A program made the position numbers and the translations under genes. A stretch of 31,538 bases of DNA from a virus: positions 1 to 31,538 of the IMG/VR virus record IMGVR_UViG_3300046010_005245; one strand, 5' to 3'. Below the pieces are notes generated by a model, which was not told where the DNA came from, made no database searches, and was given only the letters and a program-made list of their open reading frames with translations. The stretch's first letter is position 1, and each line of letters opens with the position of its first letter. Below are positions 1-8,095 of the stretch, piece by piece.

Positions 1-1
1 G

Positions 2-1972
2 ATGGACAAACTCATAACCGGCTATAAGAAAGGTCGCACGGCCTTAGATGAATTCAGTGATGATATGTCTAAGGTAGGTGATGGCATTTCTGATACTTTT
101 GCTAACCTCACAGTGACCGTGGGGGCACTTGCAGGCAAGTTCATAAAAAATTATGATACCATGGCTGCGGAACCAATCAAAGCCGGTGCAGGCATATTAG
201 ACATGCTGAATAATGTAGCCGCCCAGGTAGCACATATTTTCGTAGATGTTGGTGTTGCCCTAGGTAAAGCAGCGGTGGGTTGGGTACCATTCATTGGTGC
301 TGGTTTGGCTGACGCTGTGCAAGGTCTAGGCGATGTAGGCAACACTGTTATTGATGTGATGAATCAGGTATTCAGCACGGTCAACCAGATCCTAGAAAAA
401 GAATTCCAAAAACGTGCCGATCAACTATTTTCATTTATGAGTGCAGGTGGTAGTTTTGCAGGTGGCATGGGCGAAATGGGTAGACTAGCTACCAGTTCAG
501 GCATAGGCATAGCAATGTTTACCAAATCAGTCGTGGCTGCAAGACCGTCTATCATCGCCATGGGCCTATCGGTTGGTAATGCTACTAAATTATTGTCAGT
601 GAACATGGCTGCTTTAGGTACCACAGTGGGAAGGAGTGGTAAGTTTGTGCGTGAGGAATTGCTGGCACTGGGCTACAATTACGAACAACAAGGCATAGTG
701 CTAGCACAATACATGGCACAGCTAAAGGCCACTGGAGTAAATTTGATGGCAGTGGCACCCGCTCAATTGGCTAGCCAGACAGCAACCTATGCCAAACATC
801 TAAAGGTCATCAGTGACATCACCGGACAGGATGCGGCTAGATTGATGGATCAAGCACGTGCTGAAGTACAACGCGGTGCACTGATGAATAGCCTAACAGC
901 TGCCCAAGCCAGAGCATTCCAAGATGCTTATGCTACCTTGGCTGCCATGCCTGGAGAGCAAGCACCAAAACTACAGGCCGCCTTAGCACAACTATTGGCT
1001 GGTGGAGTAGTCACTGACCCAGTGATCGCAAGCAATCGCATAATCATGGACATGTTGAGGACCACAGCTAGCCAAGTAGGTTCAGCCAATGTCAACATGG
1101 TCACTGCCACACAGCGAAATCTAGGTCAAGCGGCAGAGGCCTATAGAAATGCAGGTGAAAGTGCCACTGACTTTGCTACATTGATGAATCCTGGTGGTAC
1201 TAGTGCTGTAGCACAAGGTATGAGCCAATTTGGTAATGCCCTAAGGCAATATCGATATGATCCATCAGCAGCCGAAGCGAGCATGATAGCCGCAGAAGGT
1301 CAGGCCTCCGCCAGTGATGATTTAACCAAATCTTATGTGGGCCTGCAGAGAACCATGACTGATTTCCAAAATCAGATGGAAAGTCTTGCAGGCAAAGCAT
1401 TGCCGGACTATGCGGATGTCATGGCATACGCAGCAAATAAAACAGCAGGAGTAGTCACCACAGGAATCCAATTGGTATTAGGTCAGATTGGCATGCTAGA
1501 TGCTGTGGCTAAGATCACCGGGCTCGATCTAAGAAAGATTCCAGGATTTAGTGCGGTATTTGGTGGCACAGCACCAAAAGCTTCAGATGTGAAAAATACA
1601 GGATCTGGTGCTGGAGCAAGTCTGGCAGAAGCTCAAAGCTCATCAGTTCAGGCACCAACACAAGGTAAAACTGGTTCATTGGAAGGGTCATATGCACCAC
1701 CAAGTGCAGCAGAAGGCGGTATATTATCTGGATCTACAGCAGGATTCGCTGCGACCTTGCATGGCACAGAAGCAGTGGTACCCCTGCCAGATGGCAAAAC
1801 TATTCCAGTAGAAATTAGTACACCAAATGCTAACCAACCAATGGCCAGCGAAAATACATTTAAAAATCTAACAGCCGCAGTCAATCAACAAACTGGAGTC
1901 TTAAACCAAATTTTATCTAGCATGAATAAAAATAACAGCCTTACATCAGGAATTTTACAGCATACAATGTAA
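2..1972 (+). CDS. Tail tape-measure-like protein, 5' end outside window
   Basis: The frame is open from the first bases of the window, so the 656 residues seen are probably the C-terminal part of a longer protein. The ATG at position 2 is not a convincing start because nothing upstream can be inspected. The sequence is rich in Ala, Gly and Met, with hydrophobic helical stretches (about residues 35-115 and 165-205), as in tape-measure proteins that fill the tail tube and may insert in the host membrane. Near the C-terminus (about residues 570-600) is the pattern GGI-x-SG...LHGTEAVVPLP followed by IPVEI. From family knowledge this is a frequent signature at the end of phage tape-measure proteins. 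The gene ends just before the portal promoter. In T4 the tape measure (gp29) is not next to gene 20, so this adjacency differs from T4. The family call is likely; the exact T4 equivalent is uncertain. Confidence 0.65.
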   Translation: MDKLITGYKKGRTALDEFSDDMSKVGDGISDTFANLTVTVGALAGKFIKNYDTMAAEPIKAGAGILDMLNNVAAQVAHIFVDVGVALGKAAVGWVPFIGAGLADAVQGLGDVGNTVIDVMNQVFSTVNQILEKEFQKRADQLFSFMSAGGSFAGGMGEMGRLATSSGIGIAMFTKSVVAARPSIIAMGLSVGNATKLLSVNMAALGTTVGRSGKFVREELLALGYNYEQQGIVLAQYMAQLKATGVNLMAVAPAQLASQTATYAKHLKVISDITGQDAARLMDQARAEVQRGALMNSLTAAQARAFQDAYATLAAMPGEQAPKLQAALAQLLAGGVVTDPVIASNRIIMDMLRTTASQVGSANVNMVTATQRNLGQAAEAYRNAGESATDFATLMNPGGTSAVAQGMSQFGNALRQYRYDPSAAEASMIAAEGQASASDDLTKSYVGLQRTMTDFQNQMESLAGKALPDYADVMAYAANKTAGVVTTGIQLVLGQIGMLDAVAKITGLDLRKIPGFSAVFGGTAPKASDVKNTGSGAGASLAEAQSSSVQAPTQGKTGSLEGSYAPPSAAEGGILSGSTAGFAATLHGTEAVVPLPDGKTIPVEISTPNANQPMASENTFKNLTAAVNQQTGVLNQILSSMNKNNSLTSGILQHTM

Positions 1973-1975
1973 GCT

Positions 1976-1983
1976 GATAAATA
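1976..1983 (+). promoter_or_regulatory. Late promoter box GATAAATA before portal gene
   Basis: GATAAATA matches seven of eight bases of the T4 late box TATAAATA. It begins four bases after the upstream stop codon and ends 22 bases before the portal ATG. With T4 late spacing, transcription would start near 1989, giving a leader of about 16 bases containing AGAGGA as ribosome binding site. Confidence 0.75.
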
Positions 1984-2004
1984 CTGCATCTAGAGGAATT
2001 TAAT

Positions 2005-3735
2005 ATGGCTGGTTGGAAAAAATATTTTAAATCTGCAAATCCAAATACATCAGGAATGATGAGTCCGATCAGTGGAGGCAGTGGCAACATGCCTGAGACA
2101 GGCTATCGTAATTTTGCTAGCCAATTACCAGAAGTCTACATCGGACACCCAAATCGCACAGAACGTTACAATCAATATGAACAGATGGACATGGACAGCG
2201 AAGTCAACGCGGCCCTGGACATCCTAGCTGAGTTCATGACACAGACCAACACCGAAAACGGTACGGGATTTGATCTATTCTTCAAAGAAGATCCTACAGA
2301 CAACGAAGTCAACATACTCAAAGACCAACTACAACAATGGGTAAATCTAAACGATCTAAACAAGCGCCTATTCAGACTAGTGCGCAATACCATCAAGTAC
2401 GGTGATCAGGTATTCCTGCGTGATCCAGAAACATTCAAATTATACTATACAGAAATGTTCAAAGTAACCAAGGTCATAGTCAATGAAGCCGAGGGCAAAG
2501 AACCCGAGCAGTATGTGATCAAAGACCTAAACATCAACTTTCAAAATCTAACAGCCACAGCATTAAGTTCAAGCGATACGTTCATCAATCATCCACAGGT
2601 AGGTGGACCTCAAGGTAGTTATGTACAACCACAGACACCCTACAGCGGTGGATCACGATTCAGCCATGCGCAAAACGAAGCTGTACTGGATGCAGAACAC
2701 GTGGTGCACATCAGCCTGACAGAAGGTCTAGATTTGAACTGGCCATTTGGTACCAGTGTGTTAGAAAGTATCTTTAAGATATTCAAACAAAAAGAACTGC
2801 TCGAAGACGCTATCATCATCTACCGTATACAGCGTGCTCCGGAACGCCGTATCTTTACTATTGATGTAGGTAATATGCCCACACACATGGCCATGGCCTA
2901 TGTTGATCGAGTTAAAAACGAAATCCATCAACGTCGTATTCCTACACAGACTGGGGGCGGCCAGAATATGATGGATGCTACATATAATCCATTATCAACC
3001 AACGAAGACTATTTTTTCCCACAAACAGCAGATGGTCGTGGCAGTAAGGTAGAAGTATTTCCGGGCGGCAGTAATCTAGGTGAAATCACAGATTTGCGTT
3101 ACTTTACCAACAAGATGTTCCGTGGCTTACGTATTCCTAGCAGTTACTTACCAACAGGTACAGATGAGGGTGAACGTACTTACAGCGATGGTAAAACTAC
3201 AACGGCATTGATCCAAGAATGGAGATTTAACCAGTACTGCATACGATTACAGAACATGATAGTGGACAAACTAGATCAAGAATTTAAGATGTTCATGCGA
3301 TGGAGAGGTATCAACATAGACAACAATCTATTTGATCTACGCTTCAACGAGCCACAGAACTTTGCCAAGTATCGACAAGCAGAAGTTGATGCTACCCGCA
3401 TCCAAACATTCACTGCACTTGAGCCGATTCCATATCTTAGCAAACGCTTCCTATTAGAACGCTATCTAGATCTCAGCGAAGAAGAAATGACTCGCAATGA
3501 TGAACTATGGGCACAGGAAAATGGTACTGTTACGGATACAGATATTCCAGATGCAGGCCTGCGTGCGGTTGGAGTTACCAACGCTGGTATACAGCAAGAT
3601 CTTGACGCTGTAGCACCTCCCACAGATCTAGGAGTAGACGCTGGGGCAGTACCTGGTGCGGGTCCTGAAAGTGTCGGAGCTCCTGCTAGCCAACCCGCTG
3701 GTGCAGGTGCACCTGCTGGTGGATTAGGTTTATAG
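2005..3735 (+). CDS. gp20: Portal vertex protein (T4 gp20 family)
   Basis: This 576-residue protein (T4 gp20 is 524) forms the dodecameric portal through which DNA enters the head and to which the neck attaches. Recognisable gp20 features are the N-terminal LPEVYIGHPNRTERYNQYE region (about residues 41-60), followed by MDSEVNAALDILAEF. A central block EDAIIIYRIQRAPERRIF (about residues 272-290) and the region FPGGSNLGEITDLRYF (about 352-368) precede LRIPSSYLP; all are typical of T4-type portals. The C-terminal 50 residues are Ala/Gly/Pro-rich and probably disordered. AGAGGA lies upstream of the ATG. It heads the head-assembly group, whose order 20-core proteins-21-22-23 matches T4. Confidence 0.95.
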   Translation: MAGWKKYFKSANPNTSGMMSPISGGSGNMPETGYRNFASQLPEVYIGHPNRTERYNQYEQMDMDSEVNAALDILAEFMTQTNTENGTGFDLFFKEDPTDNEVNILKDQLQQWVNLNDLNKRLFRLVRNTIKYGDQVFLRDPETFKLYYTEMFKVTKVIVNEAEGKEPEQYVIKDLNINFQNLTATALSSSDTFINHPQVGGPQGSYVQPQTPYSGGSRFSHAQNEAVLDAEHVVHISLTEGLDLNWPFGTSVLESIFKIFKQKELLEDAIIIYRIQRAPERRIFTIDVGNMPTHMAMAYVDRVKNEIHQRRIPTQTGGGQNMMDATYNPLSTNEDYFFPQTADGRGSKVEVFPGGSNLGEITDLRYFTNKMFRGLRIPSSYLPTGTDEGERTYSDGKTTTALIQEWRFNQYCIRLQNMIVDKLDQEFKMFMRWRGINIDNNLFDLRFNEPQNFAKYRQAEVDATRIQTFTALEPIPYLSKRFLLERYLDLSEEEMTRNDELWAQENGTVTDTDIPDAGLRAVGVTNAGIQQDLDAVAPPTDLGVDAGAVPGAGPESVGAPASQPAGAGAPAGGLGL

Positions 3736-3742
3736 GCTTTTT

Positions 3743-3750
3743 GGTAAATA
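3743..3750 (+). promoter_or_regulatory. Late-type box GGTAAATA directly before small gene
   Basis: GGTAAATA keeps the TAAATA core of the other boxes and lies in the 20-base gap between the portal stop and the next ATG. It ends only five bases before that ATG. By T4 late-promoter geometry the first transcribed base would be the A of the start codon (3756). A chance match in AT-rich DNA cannot be excluded. Confidence 0.5.
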
Positions 3751-3755
3751 CTCTT

Positions 3756-3980
3756 ATGAACCTACTGGAAATTTTTAAACCTGAACCCAAGGGATACAGC
3801 ACCGAAAAAGACGATAATACGGCTCTTAAGCTCAGTGATCTGCGCAAGACCAAACTGACCATCAAACAGCTAAATCGTTTGAGAATCATGAATGATGTGC
3901 GCAAACTTGAACACGAAAAGAAAGTCAGCTCGGTACAACAACAGTACAAAGCTCCTGCAGCAGAAGCCCCGGTGATGTAA
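3756..3980 (+). CDS. Small basic protein between portal and core genes
   Basis: A 74-residue, Lys/Arg-rich protein beginning MNLLEIFKPEPKGYS. A Lys-rich middle (SDLRKTKLTIKQLNRLR, then MNDVRKLEHEKK) is predicted to be helical, and the tail is Ala/Pro-rich. The ATG at 3756 is preferred over the in-frame TTG at 3741, which lies inside the promoter-like box. No Shine-Dalgarno sequence precedes either. Position between gp20 and the protease matches T4 genes 67/68, which encode prohead core proteins, and marine T4-like phages often carry a short gene here. A role in the prohead core is inferred from position only; no homology to T4 gp67 or gp68 is claimed. Confidence 0.7.
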   Translation: MNLLEIFKPEPKGYSTEKDDNTALKLSDLRKTKLTIKQLNRLRIMNDVRKLEHEKKVSSVQQQYKAPAAEAPVM

Positions 3981-4036
3981 TTATCTGTCAAAACGATTCA
4001 AAAACATAGCATTTAACCTCTTTTTTCAATTTATTA

Positions 4037-4044
4037 TGTAAATA
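4037..4044 (+). promoter_or_regulatory. Probable late promoter TGTAAATA before core protein gene
   Basis: The 132-base gap between 3980 and 4113 is AT-rich. It holds TGTAAATA followed directly by overlapping TATATAAA (4043-4050), either of which could be the late box. The inferred leader is about 63 bases, longer than for most late genes here. AAGGAG is placed correctly before the ATG. No terminator hairpin was seen in the gap. Confidence 0.5.
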
Positions 4045-4112
4045 TATAAACATAATACATTTACTCTCAAGTATTAGTCCGGATTTAATATTAATTTTTA
4101 AGGAGTTCCTAA

Positions 4113-4976
4113 ATGAGCAACAAATACGAACAATTAGTTGAATTCATCATTAACGATGAAACAGATAAAGCTCGTGAACTTTTCCACACTATCGTTGTTG
4201 AAAAATCACGTGATATCTACGAAAGTCTAGTGTCTGAAGAAGATCTAGAAGAAACAATGGGCGGCAACGAAGTTGAAGATCTAGTTGACGAAGTTTCTTT
4301 AGACGAAGAAGGCATGACTGAAGAAGAAGAAGATGATGAAGATAACGGCGACATGGACAATATGGACATGGACAGTGAAGAAGATCATCATGCTGACGTT
4401 GGTGGTGAAGAAGAACTTGAAGATCGCGTGGTTGACCTAGAGTCAGCACTAGACGAACTTAAAGCTGAATTTGACGCATTAATGGCTGGCGAAGAATCTG
4501 AAGAAGAAGCTATGCCTGATATGCCTGGTAACGACGATGTTGAAATGGCAGAAATGCATAGCGGCATGAGTCATGATGCGATGCAGGAAGAAGAATTCTA
4601 CGAAGCTGAAGAAAAAGAAGAAGATGAAGACGCTGAAGAAGTTGATGAAACTATCGTTCGTGAATACGTTGAAAAAGTAGCTACACCAGCTAATTCAGAA
4701 GGTGCAGCAGTTGGTACAGGTAAAAGTGTAGCAGTTAACAAAAAATCAATAGTAGCTGGTAAGAATGACATGGGTGGCACAGCAGCTTTTAGTAAAGGCG
4801 GCAATGCTGATCAAGACGGTAATCGTCCTACAGCAACTGAAAAACCAAAAGGTACATTAGTATCTAACCCACAAAACAAACCAGGTGCTAATGCAGGTAA
4901 AGCATTTGCTAAGAAAGAAACAGCGGTTAACGCAGAAGTTGGTGGTGTTAACAAAACTAGCCCATTAGCAAAATAA
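4113..4976 (+). CDS. Acidic prohead core (scaffold-associated) protein
   Basis: This 287-residue protein has an extremely acidic middle (about residues 42-190, long runs of Glu and Asp plus several Met). A coiled-coil-like stretch, LEDRVVDLESALDEL (about 108-122), precedes residues of LKAEFDALMAG. The C-terminal third is Lys/Gly/Asn-rich and low complexity. The N-terminus YEQLVEFIINDETDKAREL resembles the start of small prohead-core proteins in T4-like phages. Its place between portal and protease fits the gp67/gp68 position, although it is larger than those proteins (80 and 141 residues in T4). Such acidic core proteins are usually digested by gp21 during maturation. Start chosen from AAGGAG seven bases upstream. 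The function is inferred from charge, position and weak N-terminal resemblance. Confidence 0.7.
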   Translation: MSNKYEQLVEFIINDETDKARELFHTIVVEKSRDIYESLVSEEDLEETMGGNEVEDLVDEVSLDEEGMTEEEEDDEDNGDMDNMDMDSEEDHHADVGGEEELEDRVVDLESALDELKAEFDALMAGEESEEEAMPDMPGNDDVEMAEMHSGMSHDAMQEEEFYEAEEKEEDEDAEEVDETIVREYVEKVATPANSEGAAVGTGKSVAVNKKSIVAGKNDMGGTAAFSKGGNADQDGNRPTATEKPKGTLVSNPQNKPGANAGKAFAKKETAVNAEVGGVNKTSPLAK

Positions 4977-4989
4977 TTAGGAAACTATA

Positions 4990-5631
4990 ATGGCATTTTA
5001 TCTTAAAGAGAACTTGACATTTGATGCAGCTCGCATGGAAGTCATCACTGAAGGTGCAGCTGACGGCAAAGGTAAGAATCTTTACATGAAAGGTATATTC
5101 ATCCAGGGTGGCGTTAAAAACCACAATGAACGTGTGTACCCAGTAAATGAGATTGAAAAAGCCGTTTCTAACTTAAATGAACAAATCAAGGGTGGTTACA
5201 GCGTCCTAGGCGAAGTAGATCACCCTGATGATTTGAAAATTAACTTAGATCGCGTCAGCCACATGATCATCGACATGTGGATGGATGGTCCTAATGGTTT
5301 TGGTAAATTAAAGGTTCTTCCTACTCCAATGGGTCTGTTGGTATCGACTATGTTGGAATCAGGAGTAAAACTTGGTGTTTCATCTCGTGGTAGCGGCAAC
5401 GTGAACGAGGGAGACGGCAAAGTAAGTGACTTTGAAATAGTCACAGTAGATGTAGTTGCGCAACCTAGCGCACCTAACGCATATCCAACAGCGATTTACG
5501 AAGGACTGATGAATATGAAGGGTGGCAGCAAGGTATTCGAAATGGCTAAAGAGGCCAGCGCAGATCAAAAGGTACAAAAATATCTAAGAGAAGCTGTAAA
5601 AGGCCTTATCAAAGATTTGAAAATTAAATAG
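4990..5631 (+). CDS. gp21: Prohead core maturation protease (T4 gp21 family)
   Basis: A 213-residue protein, the same size class as T4 gp21 (212). The enzyme is a herpesvirus-protease-like serine protease inside the prohead that cleaves scaffold and capsid proteins. Visible hallmarks are a leading block NHNERVYP (about residues 44-51), the histidine motif LGEVDHP with H78, and the serine motif GVSSRGSG, where S131 or S132 is the expected nucleophile. The following strand VTVDVVAQPSAPNA is the usual continuation. AGGA precedes the ATG. It starts 13 bases after the core gene and ends 9 bases before the scaffold gene, consistent with one transcript. Confidence 0.93.
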   Translation: MAFYLKENLTFDAARMEVITEGAADGKGKNLYMKGIFIQGGVKNHNERVYPVNEIEKAVSNLNEQIKGGYSVLGEVDHPDDLKINLDRVSHMIIDMWMDGPNGFGKLKVLPTPMGLLVSTMLESGVKLGVSSRGSGNVNEGDGKVSDFEIVTVDVVAQPSAPNAYPTAIYEGLMNMKGGSKVFEMAKEASADQKVQKYLREAVKGLIKDLKIK

Positions 5632-5640
5632 GAGATCGTA

Positions 5641-6735
5641 ATGTTAGATGCTATCAAACCATTGTTAGATAGTGGCATCATTAACGAAGAAACTCAAACT
5701 GCTTTAAATGAAGCTTGGGAATCAAAGTTAACTGAAGCACGTGAAACGATTCGCGCTGAATTGCGTGAAGAATTCGCTGGCCGCTATGAGCACGACAAAA
5801 ATGTAATGGTTGAAGCTCTAGACAAGATGGTTACTGAAAGTCTTACCGCTGAACTCAAAGAGTTCGCCGATGAGAAGCAGGCTCTAGCAGAAGACCGCGT
5901 GAAATTCAAACGTCACATGGTTGAAAGCTCAGGAAAATTTAATGACTTCATGGTCACTAAATTAGCTGAAGAGATCAAAGAGTTACGTGCAGATAAGAAA
6001 GTTCACAGTGAAGCAGTTGCTAAACTTGAAAAATTTGTTATCCATGCCTTAGCTGAAGAGATCAAAGAGTTTGATCAAGACAAGCAAGCAGTCGTAGAAA
6101 CTAAAGTTAAATTAGTAGCAGAAGCTAAGAATAAACTAGCTGAACTACAAAATAAATTTATTACTAAGAGTGCAAAACTTGTTAAAGAAGCAGTAGCACA
6201 AAATCTAGGCTCAGAATTGGCACAACTAAAAGAAGACATCCAACTTGCTCGTGAGAACATGTTTGGTCGTCGCCTATTCGAAGCATTCGCTACGGAATTT
6301 GCTGGTACTCATTTAAATGAGCACAAGGAAATTGCTAAACTTCAAGCAGAACTAGCTGAAAAAGAGCAAGTTATTGCAGAGAGTCAAAAAGTGGTTGCTG
6401 AAAAAGAAGCATTAGTTGAGTCTAAGAACCGTGAAGTTCGCGTAATCACAGAAGGTATTAACCGTAAGGAAAAACTTGATGGATTACTTAAGACATTAAA
6501 CAAAGAGAAAGCTGAAGTAATGAGCAGCCTACTCGAGAGTGTGCAGACTGAAAGACTACAAACTGCATATGAAAAGTATCTACCAGCAGTTCTAAACAAT
6601 ACTCCAGCAGTGAAGGCTCCTAAGGCCGTACTTGCTGAGTCACGTGTAGAAGTGACAGGTGATAAATCTGCTAAGACAAGCGAAGAATCCGAAACAAATG
6701 TTATCGAAATTCGTCGTCTAGCAGGGCTAAAATAG
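5641..6735 (+). CDS. gp22: Prohead scaffolding protein (T4 gp22 family)
   Basis: This 364-residue protein is almost entirely charged helix, with long predicted coiled coils (about residues 20-175 and 220-300), as expected of the main core protein around which gp23 assembles. A motif recurs: LTAELKEF (about residue 73), LAEEIKEL (about 109) and LAEEIKEF (about 138), an internal near-repeat of about 30 residues. The C-terminus ends NVIEIRRLAGLK, a tail I recognise from marine T4-like gp22 proteins. It is longer than T4 gp22 (269). Several L-x-E sites, the T4 gp21 cleavage pattern, are present, for example LLESVQ. AGGAG precedes the ATG. Located between protease and capsid as in T4. Confidence 0.9.
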   Translation: MLDAIKPLLDSGIINEETQTALNEAWESKLTEARETIRAELREEFAGRYEHDKNVMVEALDKMVTESLTAELKEFADEKQALAEDRVKFKRHMVESSGKFNDFMVTKLAEEIKELRADKKVHSEAVAKLEKFVIHALAEEIKEFDQDKQAVVETKVKLVAEAKNKLAELQNKFITKSAKLVKEAVAQNLGSELAQLKEDIQLARENMFGRRLFEAFATEFAGTHLNEHKEIAKLQAELAEKEQVIAESQKVVAEKEALVESKNREVRVITEGINRKEKLDGLLKTLNKEKAEVMSSLLESVQTERLQTAYEKYLPAVLNNTPAVKAPKAVLAESRVEVTGDKSAKTSEESETNVIEIRRLAGLK

Positions 6736-6763
6736 TAGTAATTTTTTTAAAGGAAAATAAGAA

Positions 6764-7933
6764 ATGACAACCCAACTATTAGAAGGCCGTTGGACAGAGA
6801 CCAAAGACGCCCTGTTAGAAGGTCTACAAGGTTCGAAAAGAACCACAATGGCTGTAATCTTAGAAAATACGAAGAAGCACTTGATGGAAACTGCAACTAG
6901 TGGCGCTACAGCAGTAGGTAACGTAGCTACATTAAATCGCGTGATCCTTCCAGTAATTCGTCGAGTAATGCCAACAGTTATCGCTAACGAAATCGTCGGC
7001 GTTCAACCAATGACTGGCCCAGTAGCTCAAATCCACACACTACGTGTACGTTATGCAGATGCTGTTACAGCAACTTCAGGCGACAGCACAGTTGGTGGTG
7101 ATGAAGCTCTAAGTCCATTCAAAATTGCAACTGCTTACTCTGGTACAACAGCTGGTAAGGCTGCTTCAACATCAACACTTGAAGGCACACCAGGTAACAG
7201 AATCAACGTTCAAATCTTGAAACAAGTTGTTGAAGCTAAAACACGTAAACTAAGTGCTCGTTGGACATTTGAGGCAGCTCAAGATGCACAATCAATGCAC
7301 GGTTTAGATGTTGAAGCAGAAATCATGGCAGCTTTAGCTCAAGAAATTACTGTTGAAATCGATCAAGAAATTTTAGCTAGTTTAGCTAGTCTTTCTGGTA
7401 ACACATTTAACTACAACCAAGCTACTGTATCAGGTACAGCTACGTTCGTAGGTGATGAGCATGCTGCTCTTGCTGTTTTAATTAACCGCGCAGCTAACTT
7501 GATCGCTCAACGTACACGTCGTGGTGCTGGTAACTGGGCTGTTGTAAGTCCAGAAGCATTAACAGTGTTACAATCTGCAACTACTTCAGCTTTTGCTCGT
7601 AGCACAGAAGGTACATTCGAAGCTCCAACAAACACTAAGTTTGTTGGTACATTAAACTCAGCAATGAAGATCTATGTAAACAGCTATGCTGGTACAGGTA
7701 CTTCAGTGTTAGTAGGTTACAAAGGTTCTAGCGAAGCTGATGCAGCTGCGTTCTATTGCCCATACGTACCTCTAATGTCATCTGGCGTTGTTTTAGATCC
7801 AAATACTTTTGAACCAGTAGTTGGCTTTATGACACGTTATGGTTACGCAGAGTTAACAAATACTGCTTCTTCTCTAGGTAATGCAGCTGACTACTTAGAA
7901 AGTATCGGTGTTTCTAATCTATCATTCCAATAA
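6764..7933 (+). CDS. gp23: Major capsid protein (T4 gp23 family)
   Basis: A 389-residue HK97-fold capsid protein, shorter than T4 gp23 (521) but close to other marine T4-like capsids. The core motif VILPVIRRVMPTVIANEIVG followed by VQPMTGP (about residues 61-87) is diagnostic of gp23. A likely gp21 cleavage site is HLME/TATSGA with E42 at P1, matching the family rule L/I-x-E. Later features include the block IDQEIL (about 201-206), RTRRGAGNWAVVSPE (about 247-261) and the C-terminal VGFMTRYGYAELTN. AAAGGA lies ahead of the ATG. The gene is followed directly by a strong terminator, so the head operon ends here. Confidence 0.96.
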   Translation: MTTQLLEGRWTETKDALLEGLQGSKRTTMAVILENTKKHLMETATSGATAVGNVATLNRVILPVIRRVMPTVIANEIVGVQPMTGPVAQIHTLRVRYADAVTATSGDSTVGGDEALSPFKIATAYSGTTAGKAASTSTLEGTPGNRINVQILKQVVEAKTRKLSARWTFEAAQDAQSMHGLDVEAEIMAALAQEITVEIDQEILASLASLSGNTFNYNQATVSGTATFVGDEHAALAVLINRAANLIAQRTRRGAGNWAVVSPEALTVLQSATTSAFARSTEGTFEAPTNTKFVGTLNSAMKIYVNSYAGTGTSVLVGYKGSSEADAAAFYCPYVPLMSSGVVLDPNTFEPVVGFMTRYGYAELTNTASSLGNAADYLESIGVSNLSFQ

Positions 7934-7961
7934 TATTAATTTATTGGTAGTTGATATATTC

Positions 7962-7983
7962 AAAAGCCCCGAAAGGGGCTTTT
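7962..7983 (+). terminator. Intrinsic terminator after capsid gene
   Basis: A perfect 9-base-pair stem, AAAAGCCCC and GGGGCTTTT, closes a GAAA tetraloop and is followed by TTTTGTTT. It sits 29 bases after the capsid stop and ends the head operon. Confidence 0.93.
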
Positions 7984-8007
7984 GTTTGGCTGGTATTTCT
8001 AATTTAC

Positions 8008-8015
8008 GATAAATA
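8008..8015 (+). promoter_or_regulatory. Late promoter GATAAATA for isolated virion gene
   Basis: GATAAATA follows the capsid terminator by 24 bases. Transcription is inferred to start near 8021, leaving a leader of about 75 bases before the ATG at 8096. Confidence 0.75.
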
Positions 8016-8020
8016 TTACT

Positions 8021-8095
8021 GTTCGCTCTTAAATGAGAGTTTATGCGGTCCCCACCGCGTAGGCCTAGAACGCCATAATATATAAGGAGAAACAA
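8021..8095 (+). promoter_or_regulatory. Long structured 5' leader
   Basis: The inferred leader contains a short stem CTCT/AGAG (8026-8029 with 8036-8039). A clear hairpin GCGGT-CCCC-ACCGC follows at 8045-8058, then a weak GGC/GCC pair (8062-8074), before AAGGAG and the start codon. A nine-codon reading frame (8033-8062, MRVYAVPTA) runs through the main hairpin, without a visible ribosome binding site. Other late genes here have 15-16 base leaders, so this may stabilise the mRNA or control translation. The role is inferred. Confidence 0.45.

Noticed and set aside
3741-3755. TTG start for the small gene after the portal
   Set aside because: The TTG lies in the promoter-like box, has no ribosome site, and an ATG follows five codons later.
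5623-5630. ATTAAATA upstream of the scaffold gene as a late promoter
   Set aside because: It lies within the last codons of gp21, only 10 bases before the ATG, a spacing seen nowhere else; the genes are tightly packed and probably co-transcribed.
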